Source of the DNA: Bacteroidia bacterium
GTDB taxonomy: Bacteria; Bacteroidota; Bacteroidia; Flavobacteriales; Flavobacteriaceae
Direction: 5' to 3'
NCBI GenBank assembly: GCA_030430385.1
Contig: JAUIFO010000002.1
Coordinates: 1-64,000, forward strand
Length of the DNA stretch: 64,000 nt
Shown here: positions 53,923 through 63,319 of the stretch, in pieces
Position numbering within the stretch: position 1 is the stretch's first letter
How the letters are laid out: each line of letters opens with the position of its first letter
Program-made: the position numbers and the translations under genes
The notes under the pieces: generated by a model
The model's database searches: none
What the model was told of the DNA's origin: nothing
The model's input: only the letters and a program-made list of their open reading frames with translations

Positions 53923-54156
53923 TTGCATATCACATTAGCAGACATAAAACGCGGCGAAAAAGGAATCATCCTCGATGTGTCTTCGGAAGAGATTCCCTTT
54001 AAATTACTGGAAATGGGTTGTTTGCCTGGAAATCCTGTCGAATTATTACAAGTTGCGCCATTTGCAGATCCTATGTACCTCAACATAAACGGGACACATT
54101 TAGCAATTAGAAAAGACACTGCTAAGCATATTTTAATAGAACTTTCAGATGGCTAA
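53923..54156 (+). CDS. feoA: Ferrous iron transport protein A
   Basis: FeoA is a small SH3-like cytoplasmic partner of FeoB. The 77-residue protein shows LLEMGCLPGNPVELLQVAPFADPMYL and the C-terminal HLAIRKDTAKHILIEL pattern (each in part), typical of FeoA. The start is TTG at 53923, because no in-frame ATG lies upstream or near the beginning of the domain. Its end overlaps feoB by 8 bp, so translation is coupled. Confidence 0.92.
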   Translation: MHITLADIKRGEKGIILDVSSEEIPFKLLEMGCLPGNPVELLQVAPFADPMYLNINGTHLAIRKDTAKHILIELSDG

Positions 54157-56248
54157 ACAAATTAATGTTGCGCTTATTGGTAACCCTAATACAGGAAAAA
54201 CGTCTGTATTCAACGCCTTAACGGGTTTGAATCAAAAAGTTGGTAACTATCCTGGAATTACTGTTGAAAAAAAAGAAGGTATTTGCAAACTCCCTAAAGG
54301 GCTCAAAGCGCATATTATTGATCTTCCTGGCACCTATAGTTTAAATGCGTCTTCTTTAGATGAGAGTGTCGTTATTGAACTATTGCTAAACCAGCAGCAT
54401 AAAGATTTTCCAGACGTTGCCGTTGTGGTTACTGATGTCGAAAACTTAAAGCGCAACCTGCTGCTTTATACCCAAATTAAAGACTTAGAAATTCCAACGA
54501 TTCTAGCCATTAATATGGCAGACCGAATGACCTACAAAGGCATTCAGTTGGATATTCCATATCTAGAAAAAGAGCTGCAAACCAAAATTGCACTCATAAG
54601 CACTAGAAAAAACAAAGGTATTGATCATCTAAAAGAATTGATTACCAATTACAAAGCCTTATCTACTCAAGCTTGCTTAGAGGCTTCAGAAATTGACAAA
54701 CCTTATTTTGAAGGACTTCAAAAAGCGTTTCCAAATCAGCTTTTATACAAACTATGGTTAGTCATAACTCAAGATGTAAATTTCGGAACTCTTGAGCGAC
54801 AAGACATTGATGCCATTCAAGACTTTAAGACCAAAAGCAAAGCAGACCTAAAGCGACTTCAGCAAAAGGAAACCATTAAACGTTACCAGTTTATCAATAA
54901 TACTTTGAAAAAAGGTCAGACGATCGATTTGAGTTCTGCAAAAGATTTACGTATAAAATTAGATCGAATTCTCACACATAAAGTGTTTGGTTACCTTATT
55001 TTCTTCGGAATACTAATGCTAATATTTCAAGCTATTTATGATTGGGCTGAATTGCCAATGGAATTTATTGATGGTGCGTTTGCCTCGTTGAGTGAATGGG
55101 TTAAAGCCAGTTTACCTTCAGGTGCATTTACCGATTTAGTTGCTGAAGGTGTCATTCCTGGTATTGGTGGCGTCGTTATTTTTATTCCGCAAATTGCATT
55201 TCTATTTCTGTTTATTTCCATTTTAGAAGAAACAGGCTATATGAGTCGTGTGGTATTTTTAATGGATAAGATCATGAGGCGTTTTGGTTTAAGTGGAAAA
55301 AGTGTTGTACCACTGATGTCTGGAACTGCTTGTGCCATTCCTGCAATAATGGCAACACGAAATATTGAAAATTGGAAAGAACGGTTAATAACCATTTTAG
55401 TAACGCCTTTTACAACGTGTGCCGCAAGACTCCCTGTATACTTAATCATTATAGCACTTGTGATTCCTGAAGGAACGCTATTTGGTTTAAGCTATAAAGC
55501 CTTAACATTAATGCTATTATATCTTATCGGATTTGTAACTGCTGTGCTTTCGGCGAAGCTTTTAAATAACATCTTGAACATTAAAAGCAAAAGTTACTTT
55601 GTTGTTGAAATGCCTAACTACAAACTGCCTTTGTTTAAAAATGTAGCGTTAACCGTTATAGAAAAAACAAAATCCTTTGTGTTTGGTGCTGGTAAGATCA
55701 TCTTAGCGATTTCTATCGTACTATGGTTTTTGGCGTCCTACGGACCAGGAGACCAATTTAACAACGCTGAAGAGATTATAACAATAGAGTATGCGAATCA
55801 AAATGTATCTGAAGATGATCTTCAACAAAAAATTGCAGCTCACAAATTAGAACATTCCTTCATTGGAATTACTGGTCGTGCCATAGAACCTGTTATAAAA
55901 CCTTTAGGTTACGATTGGAAAATTGGAATCGCTTTGATTAGCTCATTTGCAGCTAGAGAAGTTTTTGTGGGAACACTCGCAACAATTTACAGTGTTGGAA
56001 GTGATGACGAAGACACCATTAAAAATAGAATGGCTAAAGAAAAACATCCCGTTTTAGGAACACCATTATTTAACTTAGCAAGTGGTATATCATTATTACT
56101 TTTTTATGCCTTTGCTATGCAATGTATGAGTACTTTAGCAATTGTAAAACGCGAGACTAATAGTTGGAAATGGCCACTATATCAATTAGTCATTATGACT
56201 GCTTTTGCTTATATTGTAGCATTGATCGCTTACCAAGTTTTAAAATAG
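54149..56248 (+). CDS. feoB: Ferrous iron transport protein B
   Basis: FeoB imports Fe2+ across the inner membrane. The 699-residue protein has the N-terminal G domain (P-loop GNPNTGKTS at 11-19, DLPGTYSL as G3, NMAD as G4), the helical GDI domain (about 170-260), and a membrane part with two Gate domains (GTACAIPAIMATR; SSFAAREVFVGTLATIY) and the FeoB core. It sits between feoA (8-bp overlap) and a tiny Cys-rich gene that starts at the next base after its stop. Confidence 0.96.
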   Translation: MAKQINVALIGNPNTGKTSVFNALTGLNQKVGNYPGITVEKKEGICKLPKGLKAHIIDLPGTYSLNASSLDESVVIELLLNQQHKDFPDVAVVVTDVENLKRNLLLYTQIKDLEIPTILAINMADRMTYKGIQLDIPYLEKELQTKIALISTRKNKGIDHLKELITNYKALSTQACLEASEIDKPYFEGLQKAFPNQLLYKLWLVITQDVNFGTLERQDIDAIQDFKTKSKADLKRLQQKETIKRYQFINNTLKKGQTIDLSSAKDLRIKLDRILTHKVFGYLIFFGILMLIFQAIYDWAELPMEFIDGAFASLSEWVKASLPSGAFTDLVAEGVIPGIGGVVIFIPQIAFLFLFISILEETGYMSRVVFLMDKIMRRFGLSGKSVVPLMSGTACAIPAIMATRNIENWKERLITILVTPFTTCAARLPVYLIIIALVIPEGTLFGLSYKALTLMLLYLIGFVTAVLSAKLLNNILNIKSKSYFVVEMPNYKLPLFKNVALTVIEKTKSFVFGAGKIILAISIVLWFLASYGPGDQFNNAEEIITIEYANQNVSEDDLQQKIAAHKLEHSFIGITGRAIEPVIKPLGYDWKIGIALISSFAAREVFVGTLATIYSVGSDDEDTIKNRMAKEKHPVLGTPLFNLASGISLLLFYAFAMQCMSTLAIVKRETNSWKWPLYQLVIMTAFAYIVALIAYQVLK

Positions 56249-56389
56249 ATGAATGAGATTATACAACATACCCTTGTATTTGTAGCACTAATTTTAGCGC
56301 TTGCATTTTTAGTAAGAACCTTTATTTGGAAACCTAAAAAAGCGACTTCAACTAAAGCGTGTGGTAAAGATCAATGTGGCTGTCACTAA
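56249..56389 (+). CDS. FeoB-associated Cys-rich membrane protein
   Basis: This 46-residue protein was read directly from the bases: ATG at 56249 immediately follows the feoB TAG. It has one transmembrane helix (about 8-26) and a Cys-rich tail ACGKDQCGCH with three Cys and one His, matching the small FeoB-associated Cys-rich membrane protein family that replaces FeoC in many Bacteroidota. Probable role: accessory to FeoB, perhaps metal sensing; not proven. Confidence 0.82.
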   Translation: MNEIIQHTLVFVALILALAFLVRTFIWKPKKATSTKACGKDQCGCH

Positions 56390-56399
56390 ATACAGATCT

Positions 56400-58421
56400 T
56401 TAATTATAGTTCTTAAACCAAGCCAATGTATGTGCTACTTTACTAATTAAATTACTTGGTTTTTTAGCAATTCCGTGAGATGCTTCTTGTATTTCGACCA
56501 AAACGGTTTCAATTTTTCTAAGTTTTAGCGCATGATATAATTGTTTGGCTTCACTTGGAGGTGTTCTTAAATCGTTCATCCCTACCATTACCATAGTTGG
56601 TGTTTCTATGTTACCTACTAATGATATTGGAGAGAACTTCCAATAGGTTTCATAATTTTCCCAAGGCTGACCAGGATATCGCGAATTTGCATACCCATAG
56701 TAATTATCTGCGACTAAGGTTTTACTAATCCAATTCATAACAGGTTTAGCAACAACAGCAGCTTTAAATCTATTGTTCTTTCCTATGATCCAAGCTGTCA
56801 TAATGCCTCCTGCACTTCCACCAGTAACAAACAACTTGTTTTTATCTACAATGTTTTGTGCAATGAGGTAGTCGACACCATCCATCACATCATTGTAATC
56901 TTGTCCTGGATAATTGTTGTAGAGGAGGTTTCCGAAGGCCTCACCATAACTTGTACTTCCTCTCGGGTTTGGATAAAACACAACATAACCCTCAGCAGCA
57001 TACAATTGGATTTCGGCAGTAAAGCGATCACCATAATTTAAAATTGGTCCACCATGATTTTCTACGATTAAAGGATAGGTTTTAGAAGCATCGTAAAAAG
57101 GAGGTTTTACAATCCAACCTTGAATTGGTCTGCCATCAAAAGACGACGTATACCAAACTTCTTCCGTTTGACCAAGAGTTCTATAATCTAACACATCTGC
57201 ATTTAGCGTTGTAATACGATTAAGTTTTTTGTTTTGAAGGATCGCAAGATCAGCTGGATATTCAGGTCTTGTTTGCGTAAATACAATCGTTCCAGAATTT
57301 GAAACCGAATAAGACCCAGAAGCATAAGGTCGTCCTATGGTTGTACCTCCAACATTGTCGGCTAGCTTTGAAATTTTTCCAGAAGTCGAAATATAGCCAA
57401 TCTTGGTGTTGCCCTTTTCATCATACATAAAATACAAGCCCTTGCCTTTCGTATCCCAAGAGATATTATAAACACTTTCATCTAATCCTGAAGACAATAC
57501 TCGCTGATTTGAGCCATCAGAATTCATTAGGCTTAAAACCGTGTTTTGGTGAGCTTGTACATTGTCTTTAAACCCTAAAAATGCAACTGTTTTACCATCT
57601 GGAGAAACCAAAGGCGAATAATCTGGTCCATCTTGAGTGGTTAATGCAGAAATGACTTTTGTGTTAATATCAACTTTATAAACTTCACTATTTCTAAATC
57701 TATACTCCCAATCGTCTACTCTATTTGCAGAAAAATAAATACTTTGTCCATCAGGTGAGAACGACAAATTACTGCTATGATCAAAGTTATCTGAAGTGAT
57801 TTGTCTTGCCGAGCCGCCTTCTGCAGGAATTATAAACACATGTGTAAAACCAGGCTCCATATACCCAGAACCATCACGCTCATGTTTTAATCTGTCTGTA
57901 ATTCGAGCCGATTTTGCCCATTTTGCGCCTTTAGGCTTTGAAGGCATCTCTGCCACTACTGGTGGCTTCTCGGAAACAAACATGGTAAATGCTAAATGCG
58001 TTCCATCTGGTGACCATGTTAAATGACTTGGCGACTTTTCTAATTGTGAAAGTTTTGCAATGTGTCCAGTTGCTACCCAATACATATACAATTCTGAACC
58101 TTCAGAAGTACTACTTATAAACGCAATACGATCTCCACTAGGCGACCATCTGGCTTGAGATTCAGACACTTCTCTAGATGTTAACTTATGATGTGAGAAT
58201 CCATCTGCATTGATGATCCAAAGATTTCCTTTGGTGTTGTCTTTCATAATATCAAACCCATTTCGTCTGTAAATCACTTGAGAGCCATCAGGCGAAATTT
58301 GAGGATCAGAAGCCCATTCTAATTCGAAAACATCTAAGGGTTGGAACGGAATCTTTTCAACTTGAGCTGAAATAAATTGAATAGCCAAAAAGAAAAAAAA
58401 TTGTCCAAAAAATTTATACAT
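56400..58421 (-). CDS. S9-family serine peptidase (dipeptidyl/acylaminoacyl peptidase type)
   Basis: This 673-residue peptidase has a signal peptide (about 1-19, ending FISAQ), a beta-propeller of PD40/WD40-like blades (about 30-400, ISPDGSQVIYR, WSPDGTHLAF and SFSPDGQSIYFS), and an alpha/beta-hydrolase domain (about 420-673) with the nucleophile motif GGSAGG, VGMNDLRTPP with the catalytic Asp, and ASHG with the His. It removes dipeptides or acylated residues from peptides, probably in the periplasm. It is convergent with the feo operon, 10 bp apart, with no clear terminator between. Confidence 0.93.
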   Translation of the reverse strand: MYKFFGQFFFFLAIQFISAQVEKIPFQPLDVFELEWASDPQISPDGSQVIYRRNGFDIMKDNTKGNLWIINADGFSHHKLTSREVSESQARWSPSGDRIAFISSTSEGSELYMYWVATGHIAKLSQLEKSPSHLTWSPDGTHLAFTMFVSEKPPVVAEMPSKPKGAKWAKSARITDRLKHERDGSGYMEPGFTHVFIIPAEGGSARQITSDNFDHSSNLSFSPDGQSIYFSANRVDDWEYRFRNSEVYKVDINTKVISALTTQDGPDYSPLVSPDGKTVAFLGFKDNVQAHQNTVLSLMNSDGSNQRVLSSGLDESVYNISWDTKGKGLYFMYDEKGNTKIGYISTSGKISKLADNVGGTTIGRPYASGSYSVSNSGTIVFTQTRPEYPADLAILQNKKLNRITTLNADVLDYRTLGQTEEVWYTSSFDGRPIQGWIVKPPFYDASKTYPLIVENHGGPILNYGDRFTAEIQLYAAEGYVVFYPNPRGSTSYGEAFGNLLYNNYPGQDYNDVMDGVDYLIAQNIVDKNKLFVTGGSAGGIMTAWIIGKNNRFKAAVVAKPVMNWISKTLVADNYYGYANSRYPGQPWENYETYWKFSPISLVGNIETPTMVMVGMNDLRTPPSEAKQLYHALKLRKIETVLVEIQEASHGIAKKPSNLISKVAHTLAWFKNYN

Positions 58422-58499
58422 ATTAATTAGATTAAATTAAAACTGTGAAATTAGTAATATTTGACAAAACTATACTAAAGTTAGTTTAAGCATTTTTAT

Positions 58500-58507
58500 T
58501 AACTTTG
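58500..58507 (+). promoter_or_regulatory. -7 element of the metal-efflux operon
   Basis: TAACTTTG is a perfect TAnnTTTG match, ending only 5 bp before the GTG at 58513. A transcription start a few bases further on would make the mRNA nearly leaderless. Confidence 0.5.
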
Positions 58508-58512
58508 AGGAA

Positions 58513-58908
58513 GTGAATAATCTGTTTTCCATAGTATTATCTTCATTATTACTTATACAAAGTTTTAATATTAGTATTAATGATATTGTTCAATTAGATG
58601 AACTAATTGAACACGCCCAATATCATAAAGCAAAATATGGCGATAATCTATTTGTTTTTATTTCCAAGCATTATGGCGAACTTAAAAATGATCACAATGA
58701 CCACAAAGAAAAAGGTCATGACCATCAAGAACTACCATTTCAAAACTGTGACCATATTGTTCCCATATCACTATTTGTGATTGAAAATTATGTTATAGAA
58801 ACGGTTGCTATTCAGATTATTGAACCTAGAAATACCCGTTTTATCTATTTAGACCCTCTTTCAACACTACACAAAGAAGGATTGCTACAACCACCTAAGT
58901 ACGTATAA
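58513..58908 (+). CDS. His-rich envelope protein of the metal-efflux operon
   Basis: This 131-residue protein starts with GTG. It has a hydrophobic N-terminus (about 3-18) that may be a signal or anchor, a conserved stretch LDELIEHAQYHKAKYGDNLFVF (split at about 29-50), and a His/Asp-rich segment HNDHKEKGHDHQELPF (about 62-77) likely to bind metal. Similar small proteins precede CusA/CzcA genes in many flavobacteria; their role is not known. It probably buffers or presents metal ions to the efflux pump encoded next, 71 bp downstream. Confidence 0.75.
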   Translation: MNNLFSIVLSSLLLIQSFNISINDIVQLDELIEHAQYHKAKYGDNLFVFISKHYGELKNDHNDHKEKGHDHQELPFQNCDHIVPISLFVIENYVIETVAIQIIEPRNTRFIYLDPLSTLHKEGLLQPPKYV

Positions 58909-58979
58909 TTCATTTTATCGAGTCTATTTTTTTCTGCTTTTCATCCATTGGCAGATGTATACTTTTATCTCAATGAATT

Positions 58980-61900
58980 ATGCTTTCACATATTATAAAG
59001 TTTAGCTTAAAGAATAAGTTTATTGTTCTCCTATTTACTGTTTTTATTATTGGTTTCGGATTGTTTTCGTTATCACAAATTCCTATTGGTGCCGTTCCAG
59101 ACGTTACCAATAACCAAGTTCAGGTCATTACAACATCTCGAAATCTTTCCACTCAGGATATGGAACAGTTTATTACCTATCCTATCGAGTTGGAAATGGC
59201 CAACCTTCCTGGAGTGGAAGAAATCCGATCAGTCTCAAAGTTTGGATTATCAGTGGTCACCATAGTATTTAATGACGACGTTGGAACTTATTTACCTCGT
59301 CAACTTATTGCTGAAAAAATAAAGTCAGCATCTGAAAAAATTCCTGAAGGCTTTGGTTCTCCTGAAATGGGACCAATAACTACAGGCTTAGGAGAAATCT
59401 ATCAATACATTTTAGATGTTGAACCTGAATATCAAGATCAGTACACTGCTCAAGATCTTCGAACCATTCAAGATTGGATTGTCAAACGTCAATTGTCAGG
59501 AATTCCTGGTGTAGTTGAAGTCAATACTTGGGGCGGATTTTTAAAGCAATATGAAGTAGCAATAAGTACCGAAAAACTCAATGCTATGAACATTACAGCG
59601 CAAGAGGTCTTTGCTGCTTTGGAAAGCAATAACAATGTTGCAGGAGGCGGTTACATCGAAAAGGTAAATCAAGCCTTTTTTATCAGAGGCGATGGTTTGG
59701 TGAACTCCATTCAGGACATTGAAAATATAGTTATCAAAAACAATGATGGTATTCCTATTTATATTAAGGATGTTGCTGAAGTAGGCTTTGGCAATGCAAC
59801 GCGTTTTGGTGCCATCACTGGAAATGCTGAAGGTGAAAAAGTACTAGGTCAGGTCATGATGTTGAAAGGCGCCAATTCAAAACAGGTTATCGATGCCGTT
59901 AAGGAACGTGTCACCTCTATTTCAAAATCGTTACCTAAAGGTGTATATATTAACGCCTTTTTGGATCGTAGCGATCTAATAGGAAGAACAACGTTTACAG
60001 TTACTGAGAATTTAGTTCTAGGTTTCCTAATTGTCATTTTTGTAGTGGTTCTCTTATTAGGCAATTTACGTTCTGGACTCGTCGTGGCTTCAGTTATACC
60101 GTTATGTTTACTATTTGCCCTGTCCTTTATGTATGTGTTTGGAGTGGATGCCAACTTGATGAGTTTAGGTGCTATTGATTTCGGAATCATCATCGATGGT
60201 GCTGTCATAATCGTTGAGTTCATTGCTTTTAGAATTACTCAAAAACATAGCGAACTGTCTAACATTGAAACTTCAAAAGTTCAAGCCTTAAAAGATGATA
60301 TTACATTTCATGGGGCTTCAAAAATGATGAACTCCGCTGTATTTGGCCAGCTCATTATCTTAATCGTCTTTATTCCTATCCTTTCCTTGAGCGGTGTTGA
60401 AGGCAAGATGTTCAAACCTATGGCATTAACCTTCAGTTTCGCACTCATTGGTGCTATGATTCTATGTTTTACCTATGTGCCTGTTGTAGCATCTGTTTTT
60501 CTAAAACCTAGCAAAACATCCAATCGTAATATTTCAGTGAGATTGATGAATTGGTTACATCGCATTTATGAGCCAACCATTCATTGGGCATTGCATAAAA
60601 AACCATTGGTTTTGGGTATTGCAACTGTGCTATTGGGTGTTTCTATATACATGTTTTCAAAAATGGGAGGTGAATTTGTGCCAACTTTGGATGAAGGAGA
60701 TTTTGTCATTCAACCTGTACTAAAAACAGGAACATCACTAAGTAAAACTGTTGAAATCACAACCGAAATTGAACGAATTCTCTTAGAAAATTTTCCAGAA
60801 GTGAAACAAGTTATCACTCGAATTGGTGCTGCCGAAGTTCCTACTGATCCAATGTCGATGGAAGAAAGTGATGTCATTATCGTATTGAAACCAAAAAGTG
60901 AATGGGTCTCAGCAGATTCCAAAGATGAATTAGCAAATCGGTTCAAGGAAGCTTTGAAAATCATTCCAGGAATGGAAGTTGAATTTACACAACCTATTGA
61001 AATGCGCTTTAATGAATTGATTACAGGTGTGAGATCTGACATTGCCATTAAGGTCTTCGGAGAAGATTTAAATATTCTTTCAAAAAAAGGAGATGAAATT
61101 AAATCCTTAATTAAAGAAGTGAAAGGTGCTGCAGATATTTCCGTAGAAAAAATTGATGGGCTTCCACAAATGAATGTAAAATATGATCGTCAAAAAATCG
61201 CACGTTACGGACTCAATATTCAAGACCTCAACCAAATGGTTTCAATGGGATTTGCTGGAAAAAACGTGGGGAGTGTTTTTGAAGGTGAAAAACGTTTTGA
61301 TCTCGTGGTTCGGCTTGATGCCTCCAAACGAAAATCTATTGACAATCTTAAAAATCTTTATGTAGATCTGCCTAATGGCGGCAAAATCCCACTCGATGAA
61401 TTAGCAAGCATCACCTATCAGAAAGGTGCCGCGAAAATATCAAGAGATGATACTAGAAGACGCATTGTGGTTGGTATCAATGTTCGTGACAGAGATTTGG
61501 AATCGGTTGTTGAGGATGTTCAAAACCTTATTGATAAAAACCTCAGTCTACCTGTTGGTTATACCATTAGCTATGGAGGTCAATTTCAAAATTTACAGAA
61601 CGCTAAGGAACGCCTGTTAGTTGCTGTTCCTATTGCCTTAGTACTTATTTTTATCATGCTCTATTTTGCTTTTAAATTGGTTAAAGATGCGATTTTGATA
61701 TACTCAGCGATTCCACTAGCTGCAGTTGGAGGTGTCTTGTTTTTATGGTTAAGAGACATGCCTTTTAGTATTTCGGCTGGTGTTGGATTTATAGCACTTT
61801 TTGGAATTGCTGTTTTGAATGGTATTGTACTTATAGAACATTTCAAGGAATTAAAACACAAAGAATTTGACTCTATAGAAGACTTAATCAAAGAAGGTAC

Positions 61901-63308
61901 TAAAGATCGTTTACGAGCTGTATTGTTAACTGCTACAGCTGCAGCATTAGGATTTTTGCCAATGGCTGTGTCGACCAATGCAGGTGCTGAAGTACAACGC
62001 CCTTTGGCAACCGTTGTTATTGGTGGTTTAATTACAGCTACACTTCTGACCTTAGTCGTTCTTCCTGTGCTCTATGCCTATTTTAATGATTTTAAAGAGA
62101 AACGTTTTAAATTCAGAAAAAGCCAAGTGTCAATTATAGTCTTTTTATGTCTGAGCTCTTCATCGGTTTTTGGGCAAGAGAACTCAAGAAATTTGGATGA
62201 ATTGATTGACTTAGCCATAGAAAACAATGCCGGATTACAAGCCTCTAAACTAAAAGTTGAACAATCAGATGTCTTAATCAACTCTGCATTTGATTTAGAC
62301 AAAACTCAAATCTACTATTCGTATGATGAAAATAATTTAGCGCTTAATAACAAACCTATAAATGTATTTGGTATTCAACAGGACTTTAACTTCCCGACTT
62401 TTTATTTTGCTTTAAAAAAAGCGAATCAAGCAAGATTCAATGTGGAACAGTCCTATTATGGCATCAAGGAAAAAGCAATAAAATATGAGGTCACCTCAAA
62501 TTATTATCAGTATTTGTATGAATTGGAAAAAGAACGTTTGTATGCTCAATTGGATAGTTTGTATCAAAACTTTTCCGCTATTGCCAACAGGCGTTTTGAA
62601 TTGGGTGAAACCAATTATTTAGAGAAAATTACAGCTGAATCCAAACAGAAACAGATTCATCTTAATTTGATAGATGCCAAACAAGAGGTTCAAATTGCCT
62701 ATAATAAGTTAAAAGCTGTTGTACAAAGTGAAGATTCCCTTGTTATCAACTCGCAACCTCTTGTGAAATTACAACGTCTAGAAGTTGATTTGAATTCAAG
62801 TCCAGAAATGCAATTTTATAAAAACAAGTCCGCTCTATTTCAAGCCCTACGACGTGTTGAAACCCAAAAACTACTCCCAGATATTACTGTAAATTATTTC
62901 CAAGGGACCAATTCTGGAATCAATTCTAATCTGATTGGGTATCAGTTCGGACTTAAAATTCCGTTGTTTTTCAATGCACAATCCTCAAAAATAAAAGCTG
63001 CTAGAATTGATCAGGATATTAACGAAGATGAATCTTACAATTATCAGATTCAACTCAATTCTAAATATGAAACCTTGCTGAATCAACTGATGCAACAAGA
63101 AAAGGCATTGGAATATTTTGAAAATGAAGGTGAATCACTTTCCAAAGAGATTCTTAAAACCAGTAATAGTAGTTTCAAAAATGGTGAAATCGATTTCTAT
63201 CAATATATATTGAGTACTGATAATGCCTATGAGATTCAAACTAACCATATTGATAAACTCAACGATTACAATCAAACAATCATCAAACTCAATTATTTAA
63301 CCTTATAA
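58980..63308 (+). CDS. CusA/CzcA heavy-metal RND efflux pump fused to a TolC-like outer-membrane domain
   Basis: This 1442-residue protein is an HME-type RND transporter (about 1-1040) with 12 transmembrane helices, the proton-relay motif DFGIIIDGAVIIVE in helix 4, and GIAVLNGIVLIEHF in the second half. A TolC/OEP domain follows (about 1066-1442; NLDELIDLAIENN then long coiled-coil helices). Between them residues of about 1043-1065 (RKSQVSIIVFLCLSSSSVFG) look exactly like a signal peptide. Fusions of this kind are common in Bacteroidota. It exports Cu+/Ag+ or divalent metals through the whole envelope with the adaptor encoded 11 bp downstream. The metal cannot be told from sequence. Confidence 0.93.
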   Translation: MLSHIIKFSLKNKFIVLLFTVFIIGFGLFSLSQIPIGAVPDVTNNQVQVITTSRNLSTQDMEQFITYPIELEMANLPGVEEIRSVSKFGLSVVTIVFNDDVGTYLPRQLIAEKIKSASEKIPEGFGSPEMGPITTGLGEIYQYILDVEPEYQDQYTAQDLRTIQDWIVKRQLSGIPGVVEVNTWGGFLKQYEVAISTEKLNAMNITAQEVFAALESNNNVAGGGYIEKVNQAFFIRGDGLVNSIQDIENIVIKNNDGIPIYIKDVAEVGFGNATRFGAITGNAEGEKVLGQVMMLKGANSKQVIDAVKERVTSISKSLPKGVYINAFLDRSDLIGRTTFTVTENLVLGFLIVIFVVVLLLGNLRSGLVVASVIPLCLLFALSFMYVFGVDANLMSLGAIDFGIIIDGAVIIVEFIAFRITQKHSELSNIETSKVQALKDDITFHGASKMMNSAVFGQLIILIVFIPILSLSGVEGKMFKPMALTFSFALIGAMILCFTYVPVVASVFLKPSKTSNRNISVRLMNWLHRIYEPTIHWALHKKPLVLGIATVLLGVSIYMFSKMGGEFVPTLDEGDFVIQPVLKTGTSLSKTVEITTEIERILLENFPEVKQVITRIGAAEVPTDPMSMEESDVIIVLKPKSEWVSADSKDELANRFKEALKIIPGMEVEFTQPIEMRFNELITGVRSDIAIKVFGEDLNILSKKGDEIKSLIKEVKGAADISVEKIDGLPQMNVKYDRQKIARYGLNIQDLNQMVSMGFAGKNVGSVFEGEKRFDLVVRLDASKRKSIDNLKNLYVDLPNGGKIPLDELASITYQKGAAKISRDDTRRRIVVGINVRDRDLESVVEDVQNLIDKNLSLPVGYTISYGGQFQNLQNAKERLLVAVPIALVLIFIMLYFAFKLVKDAILIYSAIPLAAVGGVLFLWLRDMPFSISAGVGFIALFGIAVLNGIVLIEHFKELKHKEFDSIEDLIKEGTKDRLRAVLLTATAAALGFLPMAVSTNAGAEVQRPLATVVIGGLITATLLTLVVLPVLYAYFNDFKEKRFKFRKSQVSIIVFLCLSSSSVFGQENSRNLDELIDLAIENNAGLQASKLKVEQSDVLINSAFDLDKTQIYYSYDENNLALNNKPINVFGIQQDFNFPTFYFALKKANQARFNVEQSYYGIKEKAIKYEVTSNYYQYLYELEKERLYAQLDSLYQNFSAIANRRFELGETNYLEKITAESKQKQIHLNLIDAKQEVQIAYNKLKAVVQSEDSLVINSQPLVKLQRLEVDLNSSPEMQFYKNKSALFQALRRVETQKLLPDITVNYFQGTNSGINSNLIGYQFGLKIPLFFNAQSSKIKAARIDQDINEDESYNYQIQLNSKYETLLNQLMQQEKALEYFENEGESLSKEILKTSNSSFKNGEIDFYQYILSTDNAYEIQTNHIDKLNDYNQTIIKLNYLTL

Positions 63309-63319
63309 AACAAGACATA

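Noticed and set aside
59849..60223. Minus-strand open frame of 124 codons within the CusA-type gene
   Set aside because: It lies wholly inside a highly conserved RND coding region and has no start context or domain.
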